Shown: positions 8,183-17,597 of the stretch, one piece after another | How positions within the stretch are numbered: position 1 is the stretch's first letter | Layout of the letters: each line of letters begins with the position of its first letter | From: Acanthamoeba sp. SK_2022b | Taxonomy: Eukaryota > Discosea > Longamoebia > Acanthamoebidae | Reading direction: 5' to 3' | Assembly: GCA_027943245.1 (NCBI GenBank) | Contig: JANDJZ010000328.1 | Coordinates: forward strand, 1-51,002 | Length of the DNA: 51,002 bases | Program-made: the position numbers and the translations under genes | The notes under the pieces: generated by a model | What the model was told of the DNA's origin: nothing | Seen by the model: only the letters and a program-made list of their open reading frames with translations | Databases searched by the model: none

Positions 8183-11100
8183 ATGGAGAAGAAACTTAGA
8201 GGAGTCAAATCCGCTCGGGCGGCCTTCGGCTGGCCTGAAATCGGAGTTCATCGCGCACAATGGAGCGCGATGCTGATCTGCCTGACGGCGATCGGCGGGG
8301 CGCAGGCTGCCACCTATATAGAGAACGGCAAAGCGGGCGATCCGGCCAGCTGGCGCAGCAGTGAGTTCAACGCGGAATGGGGGCTGGGGGCGATCCACGC
8401 CGACCAGGCCTACGCCGCCGGTTATACCGGCAAAGGCATCAAACTCGGCATTTTCGATCAGCCGGTTTACGCCAAACATCCCGAATTTGCCGGTGAGAAT
8501 AAGGTGATCAATTTGGTTACCGAAGGCATCCGCGAATACACCGACCCCTATATTCCGGTGAAAAAAGGCGACGCTTTCCGCTATGACGGCACGCCGAGCG
8601 TGGATTCCGATGGCACGCTCGGTTCGCACGGCACCCACGTGGGCGGCATCGCCGCCGGCAGCCGCGACGGCGGCGCCATGCACGGCGTGGCGTTCAACGC
8701 GCAGATCATCAGCGCGGAAAACGGCGATCCCGGCCCGGAGGACGGCATCATCCTCGGCAACGACGGCGCGGTGTACCAGGCCGGTTGGGATGCGCTGGTG
8801 GCCAGCGGCGCGCGCATCATCAACAACAGCTGGGGCATCGGCATTACCGATAAATTCGCCAAGGGAGGCAAAGATCCCGCTTATCCTCATTTCACGGTCG
8901 ACGATGCGCAAAAGCAGTTCGATCAGATCAAGGTTATCCTGGGCACCAAGCCCGGCGGCGCCTATCAGGGCGCGATCGACGCGGCGCGCAGCGGCGTGGT
9001 CACCATCTTCGCCGCCGGTAACGATTACAACCTGAACAACCCGGACGCCATGGCCGGCCTGGCGTATTTCGTGCCGGATATCGCGCCGAACTGGCTGTCG
9101 GTCGCCAGCCTGCAAGATCCCACCAATACCGGCGATTACAGCATCAGCACCTTCTCTTCCCGCTGCGGCTATACCGCCAGTTTGTGCGTCTCGGCACCGG
9201 GTACCCGGGTGTACAGCTCGGTGATTGAAGGCACCAGCGTGGAGAATCTGACGACCGGCTACGCCAAATACAGCGGTACCTCAATGGCGGCGCCGCACGT
9301 GGCCGGCAGCGTTGCGGTGCTGATGGAGCGTTTCCCGTATTTGAATGGCGCACAGGTGGCAGACGTGCTGAAAACCACCGCCACCGACATGGGCGCGCCG
9401 GGCATCGACGCGCTCTACGGCTGGGGGATGATCAACCTGGGCAAGGCCATCAACGGCCCGGGCATGTTGGTGACCGTCGAAGATATTCCTGCGGAGTTCC
9501 GCATCCCGGATCCGACGGGCGTGGCTTACGGCCCGACCCAGTTCGTGGTGGATCTGCCGGGCGTCGGCGCGGTGCTGGACAAGGGTAAACCGACCGAGCG
9601 CGTCTGCAGCAGCGATCTTTGCGGCCTGGACTTCTGGAGCAACGACATCTCCGGCCACGGCGGCCTGACCAAGCAGGGCATCGGCACGCTGGTGCTGACG
9701 GGTAACAACACCTATGCCGGCCCGACGCTGGTCAATCAGGGGCGGCTGGCAGTCAACGGCTCGGTCACCTCGGCCGTCAGCGTGCAGAATGGCGGCATCG
9801 TCGGCGGCAGCGGCACGGTCGGTTCGCTGACCGCCCGTCAGGGCGGCACCGTGGCGCCGGGCAACTCGATCGGCACCCTGAACGTGGCGGGTAACGTCAG
9901 CTTCGAGCCGGGTTCGCGCTACGCGGTGGAAGTGGGGCCGAACGGCCAGAGCGATCGGATCCAGAGCAGCGGATCGGCGACGATCGGCGGCGGCGAGGTG
10001 GCGGTCACGCTGGAGAACAGCCCCAACCTGCTGACGCAAAACGAGGTACGCAGCCTGCTGGGCCAGCAGTACACCATCCTGAGCGCGCAGCAGGGGGTGA
10101 GCGGGCAGTTTGACGCGGTGGCGCCGAACTACCTGTTCCTCGGCACCGGGCTGAGCTACCAGCCGACCGGGGTGACGCTGAGCGTCGGGCGCAACGGCAC
10201 GAGCTTCGCCAGCGTGGCACAGACGCCGAACGAGCGGGCGGTGGCGGCAGCGGCGGATGCGCTGGCGGCGGGCAACCCGGTGTACGAGAGCCTGCTCGGC
10301 AGCGGCACGGCGGGCGAAGCGCGGCAGGCGTTCCGTCAGCTGTCGGGGCAAATCCATGCGGATATCGCGTCGGCGCTGGTGAACGACAGCCGCTACCTGC
10401 GTGAGGCGCTGAACGGGCGTCTGCGTCAGGCGGAAGGGCTGGCGAGCTCGTCGGCCATCAAGGCGGACGAGGGCGGTGCCTGGGCGCAGCTGCTGGGGGC
10501 GTGGGACCACGCGTCGGGCGACGCCAACGCCACGGGTTATCAGGCCTCGACCTACGGGGTGCTGGTGGGGCTGGACTCGGCGGCGGCGGACGACTGGCGG
10601 CTGGGGGTGGCGACCGGCTACACCCGCACCTCGCTGCACGGCGGATATGGGTCGAAGGCGGACAGCGACAACTACCACCTGGCGGCGTACGGCGACAAGC
10701 AGTTCGGGGCGCTGGCGCTGCGCGGCGGGGCGGGCTACACCTGGCACCGTATCGACACCAAGCGGTCGGTGAACTACGGAATGCAGTCGGACCGCGATAC
10801 GGCGAAGTACAGCGCGCGCACCGAGCAGCTGTTCGCGGAAGCGGGCTACAGCGTACAGGGCGAGTGGCTGAACCTGGAGCCGTTCGTGAACCTGGCGTAC
10901 GTGAACTTCGAGAACAACGGTATCGCGGAAAGCGGCGGCGCGGCGGCCTTGCGCGGGGATAAACAGCATACCGACGCGACGGTGTCGACGCTGGGTCTGC
11001 GTGCGGACACCGAATGGCAGGTGAGCGCGGGCACGACGGTGGCGCTGCGCAGCGAGCTGGGGTGGCAACACCAGTACGGCGGTCTGGAGCGAGGTACCGG

Positions 11101-11293
11101 GCTGCGGTTCAACGGCGGCAACGCGCCGTTCGTGGTGGACAGCGTGCCGGTCTCGCGCGACGGGATGGTGCTGAAGGCGGGGGCGGAAGTGGCGGTGAAC
11201 GAAAACGCCACGCTGTCGCTGGGCTACGGCGGGCTGCTGTCGCAGCACCACCAGGACAACAGCGTCAACGCCGGCTTCACCTGGCGCTTCTAA
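8183..11293 (+). CDS. S8 serine-protease autotransporter, first tandem copy (Ssp-h1 type)
   Basis: The 1036-residue protein has a long signal peptide ending near GGAQA (about 42), a subtilase passenger (about 65-425), a linker with passenger-associated repeats ([20 protein letters not shown], about 510-530) and a C-terminal autotransporter barrel (about 770-1036) ending in Phe. The catalytic triad is visible: D92 in GIFDQPV, H149 in HGTHVGG and S367 in GTSMAAPH, with oxyanion Asn280 in FAAGN. The Asp motif is DQP rather than DSG, as in this autotransporter subfamily. The barrel carries the passenger across the outer membrane. Size and tandem arrangement agree with the Serratia ssp-h1/ssp-h2 pair as I recall it. 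The ribosome binding site is weak. The last ~1.6 kb is almost identical to the next gene. Confidence 0.93.
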   Translation: MEKKLRGVKSARAAFGWPEIGVHRAQWSAMLICLTAIGGAQAATYIENGKAGDPASWRSSEFNAEWGLGAIHADQAYAAGYTGKGIKLGIFDQPVYAKHPEFAGENKVINLVTEGIREYTDPYIPVKKGDAFRYDGTPSVDSDGTLGSHGTHVGGIAAGSRDGGAMHGVAFNAQIISAENGDPGPEDGIILGNDGAVYQAGWDALVASGARIINNSWGIGITDKFAKGGKDPAYPHFTVDDAQKQFDQIKVILGTKPGGAYQGAIDAARSGVVTIFAAGNDYNLNNPDAMAGLAYFVPDIAPNWLSVASLQDPTNTGDYSISTFSSRCGYTASLCVSAPGTRVYSSVIEGTSVENLTTGYAKYSGTSMAAPHVAGSVAVLMERFPYLNGAQVADVLKTTATDMGAPGIDALYGWGMINLGKAINGPGMLVTVEDIPAEFRIPDPTGVAYGPTQFVVDLPGVGAVLDKGKPTERVCSSDLCGLDFWSNDISGHGGLTKQGIGTLVLTGNNTYAGPTLVNQGRLAVNGSVTSAVSVQNGGIVGGSGTVGSLTARQGGTVAPGNSIGTLNVAGNVSFEPGSRYAVEVGPNGQSDRIQSSGSATIGGGEVAVTLENSPNLLTQNEVRSLLGQQYTILSAQQGVSGQFDAVAPNYLFLGTGLSYQPTGVTLSVGRNGTSFASVAQTPNERAVAAAADALAAGNPVYESLLGSGTAGEARQAFRQLSGQIHADIASALVNDSRYLREALNGRLRQAEGLASSSAIKADEGGAWAQLLGAWDHASGDANATGYQASTYGVLVGLDSAAADDWRLGVATGYTRTSLHGGYGSKADSDNYHLAAYGDKQFGALALRGGAGYTWHRIDTKRSVNYGMQSDRDTAKYSARTEQLFAEAGYSVQGEWLNLEPFVNLAYVNFENNGIAESGGAAALRGDKQHTDATVSTLGLRADTEWQVSAGTTVALRSELGWQHQYGGLERGTGLRFNGGNAPFVVDSVPVSRDGMVLKAGAEVAVNENATLSLGYGGLLSQHHQDNSVNAGFTWRF
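9700..11292 (+). repeat. Direct repeat, 3' half of protease gene 1
   Basis: From about 9700 to the stop, this DNA is nearly identical to about 12922-14514 of the next gene, at a constant offset of 3222 bp. Differences are scattered single bases near both ends. The core 10081-10845 matches 13303-14067 without any difference that I could find by eye. Confidence 0.85.
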
Positions 11294-11316
11294 GCAACAT
11301 CGACTTAATCCTTGTA

Positions 11317-11345
11317 GGGAACCGTCTGCGGGCGGTTCCTTTTTC
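11317..11345 (+). terminator. Terminator between the two protease genes
   Basis: GGAACCG (11318-11324) pairs with CGGTTCC (11333-11339) and is followed by five T residues. This indicates the two protease genes are at least partly separate transcription units. Confidence 0.75.
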
Positions 11346-11410
11346 ACATCCTGCTAATGAGAACCCGGCGCACCTGGGGCGTCGGCCAATAACAAGCAAA
11401 AGGTAAGGAA

Positions 11411-14400
11411 ATGACAACAACAATGGGTTTTGATAGCAAAGGAAACGTTCGTCGCTCGCCGTGGCGGCTGAACGCGCTGGTCTGCTGCATGGCGCTGGCG
11501 GGGTATGCGCAGGCGGCACCGCACGAGGTGAACGGCCAAGCCGGCGATCCGGCCAGCTGGCGCAGCGCCGAATTCAACGCCAACTGGGGGCTGGGGGCGA
11601 TCCATGCCGATGAGGCCTACGCCGCCGGTTATACCGGCAAAGGGCAGAAGGTGGGCATTTTCGATACCCCGGTCAACCGCCATCCCGAGTTCGCCGGCGA
11701 CGGCAAACTGATCAACGTGGTCACCGAAGGCTATCGCGCCTACACCGATCCGCACCGGCCGGGCATTAACGCCGGCGACCGCTTTTACTTCGACGGCACC
11801 TTCCACTTCTACAGCGGCTCACAGGGCATGCTGAGCAATCACGGGGTGCACGTCGCGGGCATCAGCGCCGCCAACCGCGATGGCGTCGGCATGCATGGCG
11901 TGGCCTTCGATTCGCAGGTGATCAGCGTCGATAACGACAACGACGGCCCGGCCTACGGCGAATTTCTCGGCCTGGACGGCGCCGTCACCAATGCCGGCTG
12001 GCAGGCGATGATCAACAGCGGTGCGCGGGTGATCAACAACAGCTGGGGCGTCAGTATTCCCGACTTTCTGTCCGACGGCGGCCGCGATCCTAACGCGCTG
12101 CACTTTGAGCTGAAGGATGCGCAGGAACAATTCGATCAGGTCAAACCGCTGCTCGGCAGCCTGGCCGGCGCAGGCTATCAGGGCGCCATCGACGCGGCGC
12201 GCAAAAATATTCTGGTGCTGTTCGCCGCCGGCAACGACGGCAACTACAACCAACCGGATGTGATCAGTGGGCTGGCCTACTTCGTGCCGGACATCGCACC
12301 GAACTGGCTCTCGGTTGCCAGCGTGGCGCAGGATGCGGCATCGACCAACAGCGTGCCTTACACCATCAGCAGCTTCTCTTCCCGCTGCGGCTATACCGCC
12401 AGCTTCTGCGTCTCGTCGCCGGGCAGCAAAATCTACAGCACCGTGGCCAACGGTTCCGATCCGGCCAACCTGGTGTCGGACTACGGCAATAAAAACGGCA
12501 CCTCGATGGCGACGCCGCACGTCACCGGCGCGGTGGCGGTGTTGCTGCAGCGCTTCCCGTACATGACCTCGGCGCAGATTGCCGACGTGTTGAAAACCAC
12601 CGCCACCGACATGGGCGCGCCGGGCATCGACGCGCTCTACGGCTGGGGGATGATCAACCTGGGCAAGGCCATCAACGGCCCGGGCATGTTCTATACCGTC
12701 GAAGATATTCCCGCGGAGTTCCGCATCCCGGATCCGACGGGCGTGGCCTATGGCCCGACCCAGTTTGTCGCCAATATTCCGGGGAGGGGCGCCGAGGTGG
12801 ATGCCGGTACGTTGCACGCCAGGAAATGTGATGACTTCCACTGTGGATGGGAAATCTACTCCAACAACATTTCCGGCCACGGCGGCCTGACCAAAGAGGG
12901 CGCGGGAATCCTGGAGCTGACCGGCACCAACACCTATGCCGGCCCGACGCTGGTCAATCAGGGGCGGCTGGCAGTCAACGGCTCGGTCACCTCGGCCGTC
13001 AGCGTGCAGAACGGCGGCATCGTCGGCGGCAGCGGCACGGTCGGTTCGCTGACCGCCCGTCAGGGCGGCACCGTGGCGCCGGGTAACTCGATCGGCACCC
13101 TGAACGTGGCGGGCAACGTCAGCTTCGAGCCGGGTTCGCGCTACGCGGTGGAAGTGGGGCCGAACGGCCAGAGCGATCGGATCCAGAGCAGCGGATCGGC
13201 GACGATCGGCGGCGGCGAGGTGGCGGTGACGCTGGAGAACAGCCCCAACCTGCTGACGCAAAGCGAGGTGCGCAGCCTGCTGGGCCAGCAGTACAACATT
13301 TTGAGCGCGCAGCAGGGGGTGAGCGGGCAGTTTGACGCGGTGGCGCCGAACTACCTGTTCCTCGGCACCGGGCTGAGCTACCAGCCGACCGGGGTGACGC
13401 TGAGCGTCGGGCGCAACGGCACGAGCTTCGCCAGCGTGGCACAGACGCCGAACGAGCGGGCGGTGGCGGCAGCGGCGGATGCGCTGGCGGCGGGCAACCC
13501 GGTGTACGAGAGCCTGCTCGGCAGCGGCACGGCGGGCGAAGCGCGGCAGGCGTTCCGTCAGCTGTCGGGGCAAATCCATGCGGATATCGCGTCGGCGCTG
13601 GTGAACGACAGCCGCTACCTGCGTGAGGCGCTGAACGGGCGTCTGCGTCAGGCGGAAGGGCTGGCGAGCTCGTCGGCCATCAAGGCGGACGAGGGCGGTG
13701 CCTGGGCGCAGCTGCTGGGGGCGTGGGACCACGCGTCGGGCGACGCCAACGCCACGGGTTATCAGGCCTCGACCTACGGGGTGCTGGTGGGGCTGGACTC
13801 GGCGGCGGCGGACGACTGGCGGCTGGGGGTGGCGACCGGCTACACCCGCACCTCGCTGCACGGCGGATATGGGTCGAAGGCGGACAGCGACAACTACCAC
13901 CTGGCGGCGTACGGCGACAAGCAGTTCGGGGCGCTGGCGCTGCGCGGCGGGGCGGGCTACACCTGGCACCGTATCGACACCAAGCGGTCGGTGAACTACG
14001 GAATGCAGTCGGACCGCGATACGGCGAAGTACAGCGCGCGCACCGAGCAGCTGTTCGCGGAAGCGGGTTACAGCGTGCAGGGTGAGTGGCTGAACCTGGA
14101 GCCGTTCGTGAACCTGGCGTACGTGAACTTCGAGAACAACGGCATCGCGGAAAGCGGCGGCGCGGCGGCCTTGCGCGGGGATAAACAGCATACGGATGCG
14201 ACGGTGTCGACGCTGGGTCTGCGTGCGGACACCGAATGGCAGGTGAGCGCGGGCACGACGGTGGCGCTGCGCAGCGAGCTGGGGTGGCAACACCAGTACG
14301 GCGGGCTGGAGCGAGGCACCGGGCTGCGGTTCAACGGCGGCAACGCGCCGTTCGTGGTGGACAGCGTGCCGGTCTCGCGCGACGGGATGGTGCTGAAGGC

Positions 14401-14515
14401 GGGGGCGGAAGTGGCGGTGAACGAAAACGCCACGCTGTCGCTGGGCTACGGCGGGCTGCTGTCGCAGCACCACCAGGACAACAGCGTCAACGCCGGCTTC
14501 ACCTGGCGCTTCTGA
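11411..14515 (+). CDS. S8 serine-protease autotransporter, second tandem copy (Ssp-h2 type)
   Basis: The 1034-residue paralogue of the preceding gene has the same layout: signal peptide to about GYAQA (35), subtilase passenger, repeat linker and outer-membrane barrel ending in Phe. Triad residues are D85 (GIFDTPV), H144 (NHGVHVAG, so the usual HGTH is HGVH) and S365 (GTSMATPH), with oxyanion Asn275. The passenger differs from copy 1 at many positions, whereas the linker and barrel are almost the same, so the pair probably differs in substrate or surface but not in export. The start is well supported by AAGGTAAGGAA just before ATG. The extra Cys pair [11 protein letters not shown] parallels VCSSDLCGLD of copy 1. 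Confidence 0.93.
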   Translation: MTTTMGFDSKGNVRRSPWRLNALVCCMALAGYAQAAPHEVNGQAGDPASWRSAEFNANWGLGAIHADEAYAAGYTGKGQKVGIFDTPVNRHPEFAGDGKLINVVTEGYRAYTDPHRPGINAGDRFYFDGTFHFYSGSQGMLSNHGVHVAGISAANRDGVGMHGVAFDSQVISVDNDNDGPAYGEFLGLDGAVTNAGWQAMINSGARVINNSWGVSIPDFLSDGGRDPNALHFELKDAQEQFDQVKPLLGSLAGAGYQGAIDAARKNILVLFAAGNDGNYNQPDVISGLAYFVPDIAPNWLSVASVAQDAASTNSVPYTISSFSSRCGYTASFCVSSPGSKIYSTVANGSDPANLVSDYGNKNGTSMATPHVTGAVAVLLQRFPYMTSAQIADVLKTTATDMGAPGIDALYGWGMINLGKAINGPGMFYTVEDIPAEFRIPDPTGVAYGPTQFVANIPGRGAEVDAGTLHARKCDDFHCGWEIYSNNISGHGGLTKEGAGILELTGTNTYAGPTLVNQGRLAVNGSVTSAVSVQNGGIVGGSGTVGSLTARQGGTVAPGNSIGTLNVAGNVSFEPGSRYAVEVGPNGQSDRIQSSGSATIGGGEVAVTLENSPNLLTQSEVRSLLGQQYNILSAQQGVSGQFDAVAPNYLFLGTGLSYQPTGVTLSVGRNGTSFASVAQTPNERAVAAAADALAAGNPVYESLLGSGTAGEARQAFRQLSGQIHADIASALVNDSRYLREALNGRLRQAEGLASSSAIKADEGGAWAQLLGAWDHASGDANATGYQASTYGVLVGLDSAAADDWRLGVATGYTRTSLHGGYGSKADSDNYHLAAYGDKQFGALALRGGAGYTWHRIDTKRSVNYGMQSDRDTAKYSARTEQLFAEAGYSVQGEWLNLEPFVNLAYVNFENNGIAESGGAAALRGDKQHTDATVSTLGLRADTEWQVSAGTTVALRSELGWQHQYGGLERGTGLRFNGGNAPFVVDSVPVSRDGMVLKAGAEVAVNENATLSLGYGGLLSQHHQDNSVNAGFTWRF
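12922..14514 (+). repeat. Direct repeat, 3' half of protease gene 2
   Basis: Partner of the repeat at about 9700-11292 (offset 3222 bp). The tract 13303-14067 is identical to 10081-10845, while the passenger-coding DNA upstream is clearly diverged. The pattern suggests recent gene conversion. Confidence 0.85.
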
Positions 14516-14540
14516 CCTTCAACGGCGATCTCAAGGACAA

Positions 14541-14567
14541 CGGAGCCGGCATGCCGGCTCCGTTTTT
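14541..14567 (+). terminator. Terminator after the second protease gene
   Basis: A perfect 22-nt palindrome (14541-14562) with arms CGGAGCCG and CGGCTCCG is followed by five T residues, 25 nt after the stop codon. It is a strong intrinsic terminator. Confidence 0.9.
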
Positions 14568-14615
14568 ATTTGCGGCTGCGGGGTGAGTCCGTATGATGGC
14601 GCGGCGCCAGGGGCA

Positions 14616-14645
14616 ATAAAAAACCGGGACCCTGACGGATCCCGG
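14616..14645 (-). terminator. Minus-strand terminator without an obvious gene
   Basis: On the minus strand CCGGGA pairs with TCCCGG (14640-14645 with 14624-14629), the stem continues after one mismatch to a 4-nt loop, and six T residues follow. No annotated minus-strand gene ends here, which points to an unannotated short transcript. Confidence 0.7.
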
Positions 14646-14795
14646 CTCAAAAGTGGGTAAAACAGATTAGCGCTAAAGGCTCAAGCCCCGTTTTGCTTGT
14701 GCAGTCCGAGCGATGTGCTCATCGTCTCAGTAGCGGCAACGGAACAAATTTTCCCTGGTGTTACTATGGTTATTATTAAAAAACGTGCTGGTGTT
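14616..14795 (-). ncRNA. Candidate small RNA or small-ORF transcript
   Basis: This is inferred from the orphan terminator at its 3' end. A possible -10 element (TATAAA on the minus strand) lies around 14800. The transcript would include a small hairpin CGATG-AGCA-CATCG and a 13-codon reading frame (14722-14681, ATG to TGA) lacking a strong ribosome binding site. I do not recognise it as any known enterobacterial small RNA. Confidence 0.3.
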
Positions 14796-14829
14796 ATTTT
14801 TTATAGTGTATTGCTGTATGTCTCTTTTG

Positions 14830-14858
14830 ATACCATGTTTGACGATGCAACATGGTAT
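14830..14858. promoter_or_regulatory. Perfect inverted repeat upstream of the response regulator
   Basis: ATACCATGTT (14830-14839) and AACATGGTAT (14849-14858) are perfect 10-bp arms around a 9-nt spacer, 114-142 bp before the regulator ATG. A TTGACA stretch on the minus strand overlaps it. It could be a dimer binding site or an RNA hairpin; there is no T-run on either side to make it a terminator. Confidence 0.5.
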
Positions 14859-14937
14859 GTCAAGCAACGTTTTTAACGCATAATTGCATGAGATGCTAGT
14901 TTTAGATGTGGCTTTTTCAGCAGAAATAATCAAAACG

Positions 14938-14951
14938 ACTGATAAATCAGT
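14938..14951. promoter_or_regulatory. Short palindrome just before the response regulator
   Basis: ACTGAT-AA-ATCAGT lies 21 bp before the ATG at 14972, overlapping the probable leader. It could be an autoregulatory operator. The Shine-Dalgarno AAGGA follows separately. Confidence 0.35.
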
Positions 14952-14971
14952 AAAAAAAATCGAAGGAACAA

Positions 14972-15823
14972 ATGGATAACAATCACCAAAAATTCGATTC
15001 ACAGTCGATTGCCAATCGGGTCAGGGAGCTGTTTTTACATTACGGGATTGGAAAACGTCAGCATGCCCGAGAGCTCAGCCGCATCTTGGATCTGAGTTTT
15101 TCACATGCGCACCGCAAACTGAAAGGGCAAAGCCCTTGGACGCTGGAGCAGATCAACAGCGTCGCGGCCGCGCTGGGAGAAACGCCGGCGGCGATCGCCG
15201 ATTTGAGCGCCGAACACGAGACGCCCGAGCCAAACATGGCGCGCGATGCCATCTTTGTCGTGGCGGGGGTGGCGATACCTTGCGTCGGGCACATCGGCGA
15301 CGAGCTTGTTGCCGGGCGGCCGGCGGAGTTTGTGGCGCTGCGCGTGGAAGGGCAGTGGCATATCTATCGCGCCGATGAGGCGCCGGCAGGCCCGCGTTAC
15401 GGTGTCGATCTGATCGAAATCCGGCCCGGCTTCGGCGACGACGAGCGGCTGAGCATCGCGGTATTGGACGATTCGCATCAGGCGGCCGATGAGCTGGCCA
15501 AGTATCTCGGCGGCTGCGGCTTTAACGCGGTCGCGTTTTACGACGTCGACAGCTTCTGTCAGGCCTTGCAGCAAAGTCTGTTCGACGGCTACGTGGTGGA
15601 CTGGCTGATCGGTGAGGAGACGGCGGATCGCTGTATCGCCACCATCCGCGCCTCCGACAACCCGGATGCGCCGGTACTGGTGCTGACCGGCGAGCTGGGG
15701 ACCGACCGACGCGAGTCGGAAATCGCTCAGGCGATGCGCGAGTACGACGTGCTCGGCCCTTATGAAAAGCCGGTGCGGCTCCATGTGATCGAAGCCGCAC
15801 TGCAACGCTGTTTTAATCTTTAG
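14972..15823 (+). CDS. Response regulator with N-terminal HTH (BetR-like) and C-terminal receiver
   Basis: In this 283-residue protein the domain order is reversed from the common one. An N-terminal helix-turn-helix (about 12-70: RQHARELSRILDLSFSHAHR) resembles BetR-type DNA-binding domains. A middle segment (about 90-155) is of unknown role. A receiver domain follows (about 160-283) with acidic pocket D166-D167, phosphoacceptor D210 in VVDWL, T239 in LVLTGE and K266 in YEKP. It probably binds DNA in response to phosphotransfer from the convergent hybrid kinase. AAGGA at 5-nt spacing supports the start. Its last 11 nt overlap the 3' end of the kinase gene. The targets are unknown; the palindromes upstream are candidates. 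Confidence 0.82.
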   Translation: MDNNHQKFDSQSIANRVRELFLHYGIGKRQHARELSRILDLSFSHAHRKLKGQSPWTLEQINSVAAALGETPAAIADLSAEHETPEPNMARDAIFVVAGVAIPCVGHIGDELVAGRPAEFVALRVEGQWHIYRADEAPAGPRYGVDLIEIRPGFGDDERLSIAVLDDSHQAADELAKYLGGCGFNAVAFYDVDSFCQALQQSLFDGYVVDWLIGEETADRCIATIRASDNPDAPVLVLTGELGTDRRESEIAQAMREYDVLGPYEKPVRLHVIEAALQRCFNL

Positions 15824-17597
15824 CGGGGAACACCTCGGCCAGCGCGCTCGACAGCGCATCCAGCCGGACCGGCTTCATCAGGTAGTTGTCGAACAGGGCG
15901 CGCTGGTCCGCCGTCAGCTGCTCCGGCGTGTAGGCGCTGATGCCGATGATCGGCACATGGCGGTTGGGGCCGCGACGGTTGCGCAGCTGCCTGGCCAGGG
16001 CGGCCCCGTCGATGCCCGGCATCTGCAGATCCAGCAACAGCGCGTCGTAAGGGCGTCTGAGCAGCTTCTGCAGCGCGCGCTCCGGCGAGTCGCACAGTTC
16101 GTGCTGATAGCCCAGCTTGTCCAATAGCGCCGCAAAGGCGTCACCCACCGACTTGTTGTCATCCACCACCAGGACCTGCTGCGGCTTCTGCTGCAGAGAA
16201 GCATTGGCGGCGGCGGGCTCGTCGGCACGTTCGTCTTCACTGATCTGCACCGGAATGCTGACGATAAAGGTGCTGCCCTTCTTGATTTCGCTGTACACCG
16301 TGATGGTGCCGTCGAGCAACGTCACCAGGCCGTGCACGATCGCCAGCCCCATTCCCACGCCGGCATACTGCTTGGTATGCGACTGATCCAACTGGGTAAA
16401 GGGTTTGAAGATCTGATCGAGCTGGTCTTTTTCGATACCGATGCCGGTGTCGGTCACTTCGATGATCAACGAACTGCCGCCCGGTTGGCGGCGCAGGCAG
16501 CTGTGCAGCGTGATGCTGCCGCTTTCGGTGTATTTGTAGGCGTTGGTCAGCAGGTTGACGATAATCTGCCGGATGCGCAGCGGATCGGAGTGCACCAGCA
16601 GGTGGCTGCACTCCACCTCGCAGCTGAGTTTGACCTGCTCTTTGCGGGTCAGGGTGGCGATTTCGTTGGCGGTCTCCGCGATCAGCTTCTGCGCGTCGAA
16701 CGGCACGATGCGCAATTCCATCATGCCGCTGTCGAGGTGCGCATAGTCGGTCAGATCTTTCATCTGGCTTTCGATTTGCTGCGCGGCGGTCTCCAGCCGC
16801 TGGAAAGTGTCCGCATGCTCCACCGACACCCGGGTGTTCACCAGTACGTCGATGGCCGACATCACGCTCTGCAACGAGGTGCGCAGCTCGTGGCCGATGG
16901 CGCCGAGGAAGGCGTTCTTGGTGCGAGTCGCTTTCTCCGCCTCGATCGCCTTGGCCTGCTGGCGAATGGTCAACCGCTGCTGGCGGAACACGATCAGGGT
17001 GATGGCGATCAGCGCAATCACCGAGAACATGACGATCACCAACCCATAGAAAATAATGTGCCGTTTCTCGATGTAGTCCTCATAGGCGGCGGTGCGCTGC
17101 TTCACCTCGGCGTGGTCGGTCAGGTTGGCCATTTCGATGGCGTAAGGCTTGATGGCCTTCATGGCCGCGAAAACCTGGTCGAAGTCGATTTTCGGGCTGT
17201 CCAGCAGCTTATCGATGCGATCCATCTGCAGGCGCATCTGTTTGACCACTTCCGGGTAGCCCGGCTCGGCGTACAGCGGCTGGGTCGATTCGGAGACGGT
17301 TTCCAGCACGTAAAAGCGCGAATAGAGGATTTCGAACCGCAGCCGCAGATTGTCGTTGTCGACCTGCGGAGCGTGGCTCTGCTGCTCGACGAAGGTGTCG
17401 AATTCCGCCAGCTTGATGGAGAACTTGGCGATCGACCACGAGTAGTTCTCCTGCGTGCCGGCGATGGCATACAGCCCTTTCTTCGACAGGGTGGCGCTGT
17501 AGTAATAGAGCGTGACGGTCGACGCCACCAGAAACAGCGCGGCAAAGATGGCCGGGATCGCCAGCCTGCTGCCGTTCTTAAAGGTCGTCAGCTTCAT
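15813..17597 (-). CDS. Hybrid sensor histidine kinase with C-terminal receiver
   Basis: The 594-residue inner membrane kinase has a first membrane helix at about 12-33, a periplasmic sensor loop (34-178) and a second helix at about 181-204. The HisKA domain carries H236 in GAIGHELRTSLQ, and the ATPase domain has N352 (NAYKYT), DTGIGIE and GVGMGLAIV. The C-terminal receiver has D479-D480 and phosphoacceptor D523 in LLLDLQMPG. No HPt domain is visible, so the phosphorelay may be direct or use a separate protein. It is translationally coupled to the upstream SUOX-fold gene by a 4-nt overlap and converges on the HTH-receiver regulator, forming a three-gene signalling unit. The signal is unknown. 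Confidence 0.9.
   Translation of the reverse strand: MKLTTFKNGSRLAIPAIFAALFLVASTVTLYYYSATLSKKGLYAIAGTQENYSWSIAKFSIKLAEFDTFVEQQSHAPQVDNDNLRLRFEILYSRFYVLETVSESTQPLYAEPGYPEVVKQMRLQMDRIDKLLDSPKIDFDQVFAAMKAIKPYAIEMANLTDHAEVKQRTAAYEDYIEKRHIIFYGLVIVMFSVIALIAITLIVFRQQRLTIRQQAKAIEAEKATRTKNAFLGAIGHELRTSLQSVMSAIDVLVNTRVSVEHADTFQRLETAAQQIESQMKDLTDYAHLDSGMMELRIVPFDAQKLIAETANEIATLTRKEQVKLSCEVECSHLLVHSDPLRIRQIIVNLLTNAYKYTESGSITLHSCLRRQPGGSSLIIEVTDTGIGIEKDQLDQIFKPFTQLDQSHTKQYAGVGMGLAIVHGLVTLLDGTITVYSEIKKGSTFIVSIPVQISEDERADEPAAANASLQQKPQQVLVVDDNKSVGDAFAALLDKLGYQHELCDSPERALQKLLRRPYDALLLDLQMPGIDGAALARQLRNRRGPNRHVPIIGISAYTPEQLTADQRALFDNYLMKPVRLDALSSALAEVFPAKD

Larger units (their letters stand above)
14568..14971. 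other. Structured non-coding stretch before the regulator gene
   Basis: No protein gene of normal size is supported. The stretch contains a minus-strand terminator (14616-14645), a candidate minus-strand small transcript, a perfect 10-bp-arm inverted repeat (14830-14858) and a 14-nt palindrome (14938-14951). The right two thirds are AT-rich relative to the neighbourhood. Confidence 0.55.

Noticed and set aside
14727..15002. 91-codon minus-strand frame across the regulator start
   Set aside because: It overlaps the 5' end and ribosome binding site of the regulator gene, has AT-driven composition and no recognisable motif. A small RNA is the better explanation for the minus-strand terminator.
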